A stretch of DNA of 21,355 nt, from positions 1 to 21,355 of the forward strand of contig NZ_CAKQVD010000032.1 of assembly GCF_934277605.1 (NCBI RefSeq), given 5' to 3'. Numbering within the stretch: position 1 is the stretch's first letter; each line of letters opens with the position of its first letter. Shown one piece after another: positions 6,597-14,255 of this stretch. The stretch comes from an uncultured Anaerotignum sp. (GTDB taxonomy: Bacteria; Bacillota; Clostridia; Lachnospirales; Anaerotignaceae). Below the pieces are notes generated by a model. The model was not told where the DNA came from, did not search any database, and saw only the letters and a list, made by a program, of their open reading frames with translations. Made by a program: the position numbers and the translations under genes.

Positions 6597-6630
6597 AAAA
6601 AAACCACGAGAGGCAAATTCTCTCGTGGTT
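6597..6630 (-). terminator. Intrinsic terminator after the EF-G-like gene
   Basis: AACCACGAGAG (6602-6612) pairs perfectly with CTCTCGTGGTT (6620-6630) around a seven-base loop. On the minus strand the stem runs into seven T (6603-6597). It lies 52 bases past the end of the EF-G-like gene and is a strong terminator. Confidence 0.9.
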
Positions 6631-6682
6631 AGTTTATCATCGTATGCAAGAAAAATCTGTTGCATTTGCCACTTTTTAGAGC

Positions 6683-8755
6683 TTATTTTTCTGCTGCGCG
6701 TGCCTCAATAATTCTCTTCTGCACATCCATAGGTGCTTCCTCATATCTTTCAAAATAATGTCTGTATTCCCCACGGCTCTGTGTCATGGAACGCAAATCT
6801 GTTGCATATTTGTGCATTTCTGCGGTAGGAACCTCTGCAACAATGCACTTCTTCATGCCGACTGCATCCATGCTCAAAATACGGCCACGGCGCTTTGTGA
6901 TATCGCCCATGATATCGCCCATGTATTTATCGGGAATCAGCACCTCAACGTGTTCAATGGGTTCCAGAATAACAGGCTTTGCCTGCGGAATCCCTTCCTT
7001 GAATGCAACGGAGGTTGCCATCTTGAATGCCATTTCAGAGGAGTCAACGGGGTGATAGGAGCCGTCTGTCAGGGTTGCCTTCAGGCCGACAACGGGATAG
7101 CCTGCCAGCACGCCGCTCTGCACACATTCCTGCAAGCCCTTTTCAACTGCGGGGAAATACTGCTTGGGAACGGAGCCACCGAAGATTTTTTCTTCAAAAA
7201 CAACCGGTGTTGTGGTATCGTAGCTCGGTTCAAATTCCATCACAACATCCCCGAACTGACCATGACCGCCGGACTGCTTTTTATAACGTCCACGCACGCT
7301 TGCTTTTGCCTTGATTGTCTCTCTGTAAGGAATGATGGGATCTGTCAAATCAACCTCAATTTTATATTTTGTTTTCAGCTTCTGCACCATAACATCAAGC
7401 TGCTGTTCGCCCACGCCGTAAACCAAGGTCTGCTTTGTTTCGGGGTTTACCTCCATCTTAATGGTGGGGTCCTCCTCCTTGATTTTTGCCAATGCTGCGG
7501 AAAGCTTATCCTCATCGCCCTTGCCCTTCGGCTTGATTGCCATGCAAAGCACAGAGCCGGGCAGTGCAATCTTGGGAACGATGATATTTGCGTCCTTCAA
7601 GGAAAGGGTATCCTGTGTGGAGGTGTTGGAAAGCTTTGCCAATGCGCCAATATCGCCGGAGTGCAGCTCATCCACCTCAATCTGCTCCTTACCACGCATA
7701 ACATACAAACGCCCAACCTTTTCAACCGTATCCTTTTCTTCGTTATAAACGCTCATTGTGGTGTCCAGCTTACCTGTCATCACACGGAACAGGTTCAAGC
7801 GGCCAATGTAGGGATCGGCAATGGTTTTGAACACATAAGCGGAGAAACGCTCGTCATCGGAGGAGCAATAAACAACGTCCTTGCCATCATGGAAGGCATG
7901 GAAGTTTGCCTTTGCCTCAATTGCGGGAAGGGTAAAACGAACGATTGTGTTCATCAAAAGCTTCACACCATAGCCCAATGTTGCGGAGCCGCACATAACG
8001 GGTGCAATGCTGTGGTTGGTAATACCTGCCTGCAGACCGTCATAAATTTCTTCTTCTGTCAATTCCTCATCATTGAAGAATTTTTCCATCAGCTCTTCGC
8101 TGGATTCTGCCGCAACCTCAATCAGCATAGAGCGCAGAACCTCAACCTGATCCTTTTTATCCTCAGGCATTTCGCATTTTTCCAGCTTGCCGTTTACCTT
8201 CTTTCTGGCATCTCTCTTAATCAGGTTGATAAAACCGATAAAGTTGCCGTTTTCATCATTAAAGGGAATTTGCAGGGGCGCAACCGCCTTGCCGAAGTTT
8301 TTACGTAGCTCAGCCAATGTTTTTTCAAAATCGGCATTTTCATCATCCATCTGGTTAATGAAAATGATACGGGGCAGGTGCATTTCTTCGCAATATTCCC
8401 ATGCCTTTTCCGTACCGACCTCTACGCCGGATTTTGCGGAAACCATAATCAAGCCGGTATCTGCCACGTTCATTGCAAGCTTAACCTCTGCTGCAAAGTC
8501 AAAATAACCGGGAGTATCCAAGAAGTTAATCTTTGTATCCTGCCATTCCACAGGAATCACAGATGTATTGATAGAAACCTTACGGCGAATTTCTTCTGCT
8601 TCATAGTCAGACACAGTATTTCCGTCCTCTACCCGACCGAATCTTTTTGTTGCACCGGAATAGTACAATGCTGCTTCGGCATAGGTGGTTTTACCGGAAC
8701 CGCTGTGTCCCAAAAGAACTACGTTTCTCACTCTGTTAGATGCATAATTTTTCAT
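6683..8755 (-). CDS. Elongation factor G-like translational GTPase (EF-G paralogue)
   Basis: The 690-residue protein has the five-domain EF-G layout. The G1 loop is GHSGSGKT (16-23), G3 is D80-T-P-G-Y84, G4 is NQMD (134-137), and the C-terminal domains IV-V include the RGRYKKQSGGHGQFGD block typical of the family. It differs from canonical FusA. The G1 loop is not GHIDAGKT, and the catalytic histidine of DTPGH is tyrosine. These features mark the EF-G-like paralogue subfamily of many Firmicutes. Its precise role in translocation, recycling or stress is not established from sequence. GGAGG lies nine bases upstream of the ATG. It is monocistronic, ends at a strong terminator, and has no ribosomal-protein neighbours as a canonical fusA would. 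Confidence 0.88.
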   Translation of the reverse strand: MKNYASNRVRNVVLLGHSGSGKTTYAEAALYYSGATKRFGRVEDGNTVSDYEAEEIRRKVSINTSVIPVEWQDTKINFLDTPGYFDFAAEVKLAMNVADTGLIMVSAKSGVEVGTEKAWEYCEEMHLPRIIFINQMDDENADFEKTLAELRKNFGKAVAPLQIPFNDENGNFIGFINLIKRDARKKVNGKLEKCEMPEDKKDQVEVLRSMLIEVAAESSEELMEKFFNDEELTEEEIYDGLQAGITNHSIAPVMCGSATLGYGVKLLMNTIVRFTLPAIEAKANFHAFHDGKDVVYCSSDDERFSAYVFKTIADPYIGRLNLFRVMTGKLDTTMSVYNEEKDTVEKVGRLYVMRGKEQIEVDELHSGDIGALAKLSNTSTQDTLSLKDANIIVPKIALPGSVLCMAIKPKGKGDEDKLSAALAKIKEEDPTIKMEVNPETKQTLVYGVGEQQLDVMVQKLKTKYKIEVDLTDPIIPYRETIKAKASVRGRYKKQSGGHGQFGDVVMEFEPSYDTTTPVVFEEKIFGGSVPKQYFPAVEKGLQECVQSGVLAGYPVVGLKATLTDGSYHPVDSSEMAFKMATSVAFKEGIPQAKPVILEPIEHVEVLIPDKYMGDIMGDITKRRGRILSMDAVGMKKCIVAEVPTAEMHKYATDLRSMTQSRGEYRHYFERYEEAPMDVQKRIIEARAAEK

Positions 8756-9018
8756 AGAATCTTCCCTCCCAATAGGTTTATTTTTGAACGGATTTTTCCG
8801 TCAAGGAGCTTTCATGGTGTATCCCTCAAATATATACAACGGATACATTTATTTGTATTCGACCATTATTTGAAATTCCCTTCATTTTTTACCAAAAAAA
8901 TTTCATATTGACATTTTTACCGAATATACTATTATTCTTGGCGTATTTTTTGTTCAACATAAACCCATATCGGCAAATTTGCTAAAATATTTTTAATTCC
9001 TCCCTTTTTTTGCAAAAA

Positions 9019-9705
9019 TCATTCTGCTTTTTTCTTTGCTGTTTTCTGCTTTTGTGTCTTTTTCTTTTCCTTTTCCAATGCCTTTCCGCCTGTGCAATAG
9101 GGCAGCAGGAAGCATTCCTGACATTTCGGGCGGCGGGCAATGCAAACCTTTCTGCCGTGCGCAATCAGCTGGGTGTTAATGTCAATCCATTTTTCCTGCG
9201 GCACCAGACGCATTAAATCAAATTCAATCTTAACGGGATCCTCGCTGCTTGTCAGCCCAAGCAGGTTGGAAATGCGCTTCACATGGGTATCCACCACCAC
9301 ACTCGGAATGTGATACCAATTTCCACGCACCACATTTGCTGTCTTTCTGCCGACACCTGCCAAGGCGGTCAGTTGCTCCAGCTCCGAAGGCACCTCGCCG
9401 TTGTATTCCCGCAAAAGCGTCTGACAGCAGGCAATGATGTTTTTCGCTTTATTATGATAGAACCCCGTTGAATGAATATCCTGCTCCAATTCCGCAAGGT
9501 CTGCCTCCGCAAATGCCTTCACAGAGGTATATTTTTGAAATAAATCCTTTGTGACAAGGTTTACTCTGGCATCGGTGCATTGTGCGGAAAGCATGGTGGC
9601 AATCAAAAGCTGCCATGCGTTTTCGTGATCCAAATAGCATTTTGTCGGGCCGTAATGCTCCCGCAAAAGCTCCAAAATCGTTGTTATCTTTTCTTTTTTT
9701 GTCAT
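9019..9705 (-). CDS. nth: Endonuclease III (DNA glycosylase/AP lyase)
   Basis: Nth removes oxidised pyrimidines from DNA and cleaves the abasic site in base-excision repair. The 228-residue product shows the helix-hairpin-helix LAGVGRKTAN with catalytic K121, the catalytic aspartate D139 in VVVDTH, and the 4Fe-4S motif C188-x6-C195-x2-C198-x5-C204. I chose the ATG at 9705 because AAGGAG precedes it by eight bases and the protein then begins like its family. A longer open frame to 10101 has no support. After the cluster it carries a lysine-rich tail of about 20 residues, longer than in E. coli. The divergent neighbour is a Fur-family regulator. Confidence 0.95.
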   Translation of the reverse strand: MTKKEKITTILELLREHYGPTKCYLDHENAWQLLIATMLSAQCTDARVNLVTKDLFQKYTSVKAFAEADLAELEQDIHSTGFYHNKAKNIIACCQTLLREYNGEVPSELEQLTALAGVGRKTANVVRGNWYHIPSVVVDTHVKRISNLLGLTSSEDPVKIEFDLMRLVPQEKWIDINTQLIAHGRKVCIARRPKCQECFLLPYCTGGKALEKEKKKTQKQKTAKKKAE

Positions 9706-9733
9706 GTCATCGGCTCCTTCCCGAAGGGATACT

Positions 9734-9764
9734 ATTTCCCGAAATTTCCCGAGAAATATTTCCC
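9734..9764. repeat. Tandem ATTTCCC(GA) repeats upstream of nth
   Basis: ATTTCCCGA occurs at 9734-9742 and again at 9744-9752, one helical turn apart. A third ATTTCCC lies at 9758-9764. The cluster is about 30-60 bases upstream of the nth start and reads GGGAAAT on the nth strand. Helically phased repeats in this position suggest a protein-binding site, but I do not recognise the consensus. Confidence 0.4.
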
Positions 9765-9891
9765 TCCCCCTCTGTTTATCTGCAAAAGCAAGCGGCTTTT
9801 TTCTCTTTTTTCTTATCCTATCAAACACCTTTTGCTTTTGCAACGCTGTTTTCGGAAGATTTTTTTCTTTTTTCTGCCACCCCCGCTCACA

Positions 9892-9920
9892 TTGACAAAC
9901 CCCCTTAGGTATACTATCAT
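9892..9920 (+). promoter_or_regulatory. Promoter of the Fur-family gene
   Basis: TTGACA (9892-9897) and TATCAT (9915-9920) are spaced by 17 bases. The predicted start is near 9927, about 26 bases before the ATG. The bases around the -10 (CCTTAGG ... CATAGG) have weak dyad symmetry, which could be an autoregulatory site but does not fit a clear Fur box. Confidence 0.8.
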
Positions 9921-9952
9921 AGGAAAGAGTGCAGACGAAGGGAGGGAAACGG

Positions 9953-10372
9953 ATGGAGCAAAATATCTTAAAAAACGCAGCCTTGAAATCCACAAAAAAG
10001 CGACAGCTCTTGCTGTTTTTGCTGCAAAAGCAGGCACGTCCCATGACGGCGGAGGAACTGCATGAGCTGGCAGAGCCGGTGCTTTCCATGAATGTTTCCA
10101 CCGTCTATCGCACCCTGAATACGCTGACAGAAAAGGAAATCCTCATTCGCTCCGTCAGACAGGATGGCAAGGCCTATTATGCCTTGGCAAAAAAGGATCA
10201 TTCGCATCGCTTGGTCTGCAATCTTTGCGGCAAGGTTATCCCTGTGGATACCTGCCCGCTCAGTGAATTGGAGGAAACCTTGCAGGAAAAAACCGGCTTC
10301 CAAATCACCGGACATTCTCTGGAATTTACGGGACTTTGCCCTGAATGCAGTAAAAAAGAAGAAGAAAAATAA
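9953..10372 (+). CDS. Fur-family metal or peroxide-responsive repressor
   Basis: This 139-residue protein has the N-terminal winged helix with recognition segment NVSTVYRTLNTL (about 47-58). The C-terminal dimerisation domain carries H83/H85, C89-x2-C92 and C129-x2-C132. The paired CxxC motifs form the structural zinc site of Fur, PerR and Zur. The sequence alone does not decide which metal it senses. The HSH-containing segment and the C-terminal GLCPEC look most like Zur or Fur, but I would not assign one. GGGAGGG sits six bases before the ATG at 9953. An upstream in-frame GTG at 9929 overlaps the region before the ribosome binding site and is rejected as the start. It has its own promoter and ends in a shared terminator. 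Confidence 0.88.
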   Translation: MEQNILKNAALKSTKKRQLLLFLLQKQARPMTAEELHELAEPVLSMNVSTVYRTLNTLTEKEILIRSVRQDGKAYYALAKKDHSHRLVCNLCGKVIPVDTCPLSELEETLQEKTGFQITGHSLEFTGLCPECSKKEEEK

Positions 10373-10410
10373 AAAGCAGAATATCTCCAATGGGATATCC
10401 TGCTTTTTTT
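10371..10410. terminator. Bidirectional terminator between fur-type gene and accA
   Basis: GCAGAATATC (10376-10385) pairs with GATATCCTGC (10394-10403) with one internal mismatch. Five A precede it and seven T follow it, so it can terminate convergent transcripts on both strands. The accA stop codon lies inside the T-tract side. Confidence 0.88.
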
Positions 10411-11191
10411 ATTCTGCCCAGCGGCCCAGCTTGCGGAACCGCTGATATCTTTCCTCAGAAAGCTCTTTTCCTGTTTTTTTCGACCAGCCCTTTAAATCAA
10501 GGATGAGTTTTTCCTTCATTTCCTCGCACATTTTGGAAAAATGCACAAAGTCCTCAAGGATGATTTCCTCTGCCACGCCAAATTCCTTCATATCCTCTGC
10601 TGTAATCCGTAAACACTCCGCCGCATCGGGCGCAAGCTTTGCATCCTCCCAGAGAATACTTGCGCAGCCCTCCGGAGAGATAACGGAAAAGACTGCATTT
10701 TCCAGCATATACAGCTTATTGGCAACGGAAAGCCCTAAGGCGCCGCCACTGCCGCCTTCGCCAATCACAATCGTGATAATCGGCGTTTCCAAGCCCATCA
10801 TCTGCATCAGGTTATCGGCAATCGCCTGCCCCTGTCCACGCTCCTCTGCCTCCTCGCCGCAAAAAGCACCGGAAGTATCCACAAAGCAAATCACAGGTCT
10901 TTGGAACTTTTCCGCCTGCTTCATCAAGCGCAGGGCCTTGCGATAGCCCTCAGGCATGGGGCAGCCGAAGTTACAGCGAATCCGCTCCTCCAGATTGCGT
11001 CCTCTTTCAATGCCGATGAAGGTTGCGGGGATATCCCCCAGCATCCCAATGCCGCCGATAATTGCCGCATCATCCGCATATTTTCTGTCCCCGTGCAGCT
11101 CTGTCCGCTCGGTAAACAGCTTTTCGATATAAGAACGAGCAGTCGGGCGTGTTTGGCTTCTCGCCGTCTGTAATTTTTCATAGGCATTCAT
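10409..11191 (-). CDS. accA: Acetyl-CoA carboxylase, carboxyltransferase alpha subunit
   Basis: AccA pairs with AccD to move the carboxyl group from biotin to acetyl-CoA, giving malonyl-CoA. The 260-residue product shows the crotonase-like D105-TSGA segment and the glycine-rich oxyanion region GEGGSGG (144-150). It is shorter than the E. coli protein (about 319), mainly at the N-terminus, as in streptococci. Three ATGs lie close together at 11200, 11197 and 11191. The third is nine bases after AAAGGA and begins MNAYEKLQ, so I prefer it. The first would overlap the accD stop as ATGA. It is the last gene of the fatty-acid operon. Confidence 0.93.
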   Translation of the reverse strand: MNAYEKLQTARSQTRPTARSYIEKLFTERTELHGDRKYADDAAIIGGIGMLGDIPATFIGIERGRNLEERIRCNFGCPMPEGYRKALRLMKQAEKFQRPVICFVDTSGAFCGEEAEERGQGQAIADNLMQMMGLETPIITIVIGEGGSGGALGLSVANKLYMLENAVFSVISPEGCASILWEDAKLAPDAAECLRITAEDMKEFGVAEEIILEDFVHFSKMCEEMKEKLILDLKGWSKKTGKELSEERYQRFRKLGRWAE

Positions 11192-11196
11192 CCGCA

Positions 11197-12048
11197 TCAT
11201 TCCTTTCTGCTATGCTGCCGCAGCAGCTTCTCCAAGGTTCCCCGCAGCTCTGTTCTCGGCACAATGGCATCCACAAAGCCATGCTCCAGCAAAAATTCTG
11301 CCTTCTGGAAATCCTCCGGCAGCTTTTTCTTTGTGGTCTGCTCGATGACTCTTCTGCCTGCAAAGCCGATGGTGGCATTCGGCTCGGAAAGAATGATATC
11401 CCCCAGCATAGCAAAGCTTGCCGTAACGCCGCCTGTTGTGGGATCTGTCAAAACAGTGATATATAAGCCGCCTCTTTTGCTGTGCTGCTCCACCGCACCG
11501 CTTGTTTTTGCCATCTGCATGAGGGAAAGAATCCCCTCCTGCATTCTTGCGCCGCCGCTTGCGGTAAAGCCCACAACGGATAGCCCATGCTCTGCGGCAT
11601 ATTCAAACAATCTGGCGATTTTTTCGCCCACAACGGAGCCCATGCTGCCCATCATAAAGCCCGGCTCCATCACAAACACCGCACAGGGCTGACGGCGAAT
11701 GGTGGCTGTGCCGCAAATGACACCCTCCTCCTCGCCGCTGACTGCTCTGCCACGATCCATTTTATCCTGATAGCCGGGAAACTGCAACGGATCGATGGTT
11801 TCAATCTGAGAAAACAGCTCTTGAAAGCTGTCCTTATCGAACAATGCCTTAATTCTGGTTCTTGCACCGAGGCGAAAATGATGGCCGCACTGCGGGCAGG
11901 TTGCCTTTCTTTTTGCAATGGCACGCTTGGTTGCATAGGATTTGCAAACCGGGCAGCGCACCTTTTCTTCTGTTATATTTTTGAGCGTGATACCGCCTTT
12001 TTCCAAAGCATTTTTGGATTTGCGGAAGTAACCCATAATGTTACTCAT
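11197..12048 (-). CDS. accD: Acetyl-CoA carboxylase, carboxyltransferase beta subunit
   Basis: AccD is the zinc-containing half of the carboxyltransferase. With the start chosen here it has 283 residues. C32-x2-C35 and C51-x2-C54 form the N-terminal zinc ribbon, and GGARMQEG (165-172) is the conserved oxyanion-loop block. The ATG at 12048 is eight bases after AGAGG. A GTG at 12057 overlapping the accC stop is the alternative and would add three residues. The gene touches accC upstream and accA downstream, which fits stoichiometric synthesis of the complex. Confidence 0.94.
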   Translation of the reverse strand: MSNIMGYFRKSKNALEKGGITLKNITEEKVRCPVCKSYATKRAIAKRKATCPQCGHHFRLGARTRIKALFDKDSFQELFSQIETIDPLQFPGYQDKMDRGRAVSGEEEGVICGTATIRRQPCAVFVMEPGFMMGSMGSVVGEKIARLFEYAAEHGLSVVGFTASGGARMQEGILSLMQMAKTSGAVEQHSKRGGLYITVLTDPTTGGVTASFAMLGDIILSEPNATIGFAGRRVIEQTTKKKLPEDFQKAEFLLEHGFVDAIVPRTELRGTLEKLLRQHSRKE

Positions 12049-12053
12049 TCCTC

Positions 12054-13373
12054 TCACCTCTTTTTCAAAATTTTATCTAAAATCAGGGTATCATAATTCC
12101 CCTTCTGGAATGTTTTGCTGCGAATGAGCTGCAGCTGCTCCTCGATATTGGTTTCCACACCGACAATGACCATTTCACAAAGAGATGCCTCCATTTTGCG
12201 AATGGCCTCCTCTCTCGTGTTTGCATGGACAATCAGCTTGCCAAGCATGGAATCATAAAAGGGTACCACAACGGTATCCTGCATGAGTGCTGTATCAAAA
12301 TGCACCCTGCCGCCGCCGGGAATATGCAAAAACGCAATTTTCCCTGTGGAGCGTGCATTGATACGACATTCAATGGCATGGCCCTGCAGGCTGATGTCCT
12401 CCTGCTTCATGCTTAACGGCACCTGACAGGCAATGCGAATCTGCCATTTCACAATATCCACGCCGCTGATTTCCTCCGTGATGGGATGCTCCACCTGCAA
12501 GCGTGTATTCATTTCGATGAAGTAAAATTGTCCATCGGGGGCAAGCAGAAATTCTACCGTTCCCGCATTGGTATAATGCGCCGCCTTTGCTGCCAAAACC
12601 GCCGCCTCCATCATTCTTTTGCGGATTTCCTCCGTCATAACGGGGCTGGGGGTTTCCTCCAAAACCTTCTGCTTATTGAGCTGCAGGGAGCAATCCCTCT
12701 CGCCCAAGCAAAGAATATTGCCTGCTTGGTCTGCAAGCACCTGCATTTCCACATGGCGCACATGAGTCAGATATTTTTCCAGAAAAACATCCCCGTTGCC
12801 GAAGGCGCTTTCCGCTTCCCGAGAGGCTGTATAGAACGCCTCCTCCAAATCCTCCTCTCTGATTACCACACGAATCCCCTTGCCGCCGCCGCCTGCGGTT
12901 GCCTTTACCAAAAGCGGATAGCCGATTTCCTTGGCATATTTCTTTGCTTCCTCTACGTCCCGCAGAACCTCCGTACCGGGAACCACCGGCACGCCAACCT
13001 TCTGCATTAACTGACGAGAGGTGTCCTTATCGCCCATGGCGGAAATAACCTCGCTTTTGGGGCCGATAAACACAATGCCGTTTTCCTCGCAAAGCTTGGC
13101 AAAGCCCGCATTTTCGGAAAGAAAGCCATAGCCGGGGTGAATGGCCTCGGCATTGGTTGCCAAAGCCGCACTGATGATGTTTTTCTGATTTAAGTAGCTC
13201 TCTGCCGCCGCATTGCCGCCGATGCAGATGCGTTCATCCGCCAGTGCAACGGGCAGGGAATTTCTGTCCGCCTCGGAATAGACAGCCACCGTCTCGATGC
13301 CCATTTCCTTGCAGGCACGGATGATGCGGACTGCCACTTCGCCTCTGTTGGCAACGAGAATTTTAGAAAACAT
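12054..13373 (-). CDS. accC: Biotin carboxylase subunit of acetyl-CoA carboxylase
   Basis: AccC uses ATP and bicarbonate to carboxylate the biotin carried by AccB. The 439-residue protein is close to the usual length of about 450. It begins MFSKILVANRGEVAVRI, has the ATP-grasp glycine loop GGGGKG (161-166), and the metal and catalytic block IEMNTRLQVEHP (285-296) with E286, N288 and R290. AAGGAG lies nine bases upstream of the ATG and overlaps the end of fabZ, which stops only six bases before. Confidence 0.97.
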   Translation of the reverse strand: MFSKILVANRGEVAVRIIRACKEMGIETVAVYSEADRNSLPVALADERICIGGNAAAESYLNQKNIISAALATNAEAIHPGYGFLSENAGFAKLCEENGIVFIGPKSEVISAMGDKDTSRQLMQKVGVPVVPGTEVLRDVEEAKKYAKEIGYPLLVKATAGGGGKGIRVVIREEDLEEAFYTASREAESAFGNGDVFLEKYLTHVRHVEMQVLADQAGNILCLGERDCSLQLNKQKVLEETPSPVMTEEIRKRMMEAAVLAAKAAHYTNAGTVEFLLAPDGQFYFIEMNTRLQVEHPITEEISGVDIVKWQIRIACQVPLSMKQEDISLQGHAIECRINARSTGKIAFLHIPGGGRVHFDTALMQDTVVVPFYDSMLGKLIVHANTREEAIRKMEASLCEMVIVGVETNIEEQLQLIRSKTFQKGNYDTLILDKILKKR

Positions 13374-13379
13374 TTCTTG

Positions 13380-13793
13380 TCACTCCTTGATAAGTGCAAA
13401 GGAAAACTCTGCACTGACACACAATTTACCGTCTACATAGCCCTTGCCCTCTGCCCAATAAAACGGGCCCTTATGCTTGAGCAGGGTACATTCTGTTTCA
13501 AAGACATCCCCCGGATGCACGGGGTTTTTAAAGCGAACCTTATCCAAGCCCGTAAAGAAGGGCGTCACACCTGCCGCCTCGCCGGAAAGCAAAACGCAGG
13601 CACTCTGTCCCAAAATTTCGCAAAGAATGACACCCGGCACAACGGGGTTATCAGGGAAATGTCCCTGTAAGAAAAATTCATCCCCACGGATTGTCTTTTT
13701 CCCGTACGCCTTGCCCTCTTTCAGCTCTGCCTCATCAATCAAAAGCATGTGGTCTCTGTGAGGCAGAATTTTTTTGATTTCTTCCTGATTCAT
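13380..13793 (-). CDS. fabZ: 3-hydroxyacyl-ACP dehydratase FabZ
   Basis: FabZ removes water from 3-hydroxyacyl-ACP to give trans-2-enoyl-ACP in each elongation cycle. The 137-residue hotdog-fold protein has LPHRDHMLLID near the start, catalytic H45 in GHFPDNPVVPG and the catalytic glutamate E59 in CEILGQ. Its ATG shares one base with the accB stop (TGATG), and AAGGAGG is seven bases upstream, so translation is coupled. No FabA or FabM-type isomerase is present in the window. Confidence 0.96.
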   Translation of the reverse strand: MNQEEIKKILPHRDHMLLIDEAELKEGKAYGKKTIRGDEFFLQGHFPDNPVVPGVILCEILGQSACVLLSGEAAGVTPFFTGLDKVRFKNPVHPGDVFETECTLLKHKGPFYWAEGKGYVDGKLCVSAEFSFALIKE

Positions 13794-14251
13794 CAGCTTT
13801 CCTCCTTTTCTGGCAGGATGCGAACCAAGGGCTGCCCAAATTCCACAATCTGCCCGTTATCCACGCAGACTGCCGCAATGGTGCCATCCATCTCCGCTTC
13901 AATGTTATTAAACATCTTCATGGATTCCACAATGCAAAGCACATCGCCCTTTTTCACCTGTGTCCCCACCGAAACAAACGGCTCTGCCCCTGCCTGCGGT
14001 GCCAGATAAACCGTACCGACCAAGGGGGATTTCTGCTCCACACCTGCGGGTGCTTCCGCTTTTTCCACAGAAGGCACTTCTGCAACAGGCGCTTCCACTG
14101 TGTTTTCTACAGAAACCACAGGAATCTCCACTGTTTTTTCTCTGCCGCCCGCCTCTAAAACGATACGGGTATCGCCTTCTGTCAAATCCAACTTTGTTAG
14201 CTGATTCTGACGCAAAATTTTCGCCAGCTCATTGATTTTATTGGTATCCAT
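13793..14251 (-). CDS. accB: Biotin carboxyl carrier protein of acetyl-CoA carboxylase
   Basis: AccB carries the biotin arm between AccC and AccAD. The 152 residues split into an N-terminal segment (1-40), a flexible Pro/Ala/Val/Glu-rich linker (about 42-75) and a biotinyl domain (76-148). The biotinylation site is K112 in ESMKM. It starts four bases after the fabF stop. AGGGG overlaps the end of fabF and serves as its ribosome binding site. Confidence 0.96.
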   Translation of the reverse strand: MDTNKINELAKILRQNQLTKLDLTEGDTRIVLEAGGREKTVEIPVVSVENTVEAPVAEVPSVEKAEAPAGVEQKSPLVGTVYLAPQAGAEPFVSVGTQVKKGDVLCIVESMKMFNNIEAEMDGTIAAVCVDNGQIVEFGQPLVRILPEKEES

Positions 14252-14255
14252 CCTA

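Noticed and set aside
6758..8308. 516-residue plus-strand open frame across the EF-G-like gene
   Set aside because: It is antisense to a clearly real gene, has a low-complexity Cys/His-rich composition and no family features.
9706..10101. N-terminal extension of nth by 132 residues
   Set aside because: The extension crosses the promoter and start of the divergent Fur-family gene, has no family similarity, and a good ribosome binding site sits at the internal ATG at 9705.
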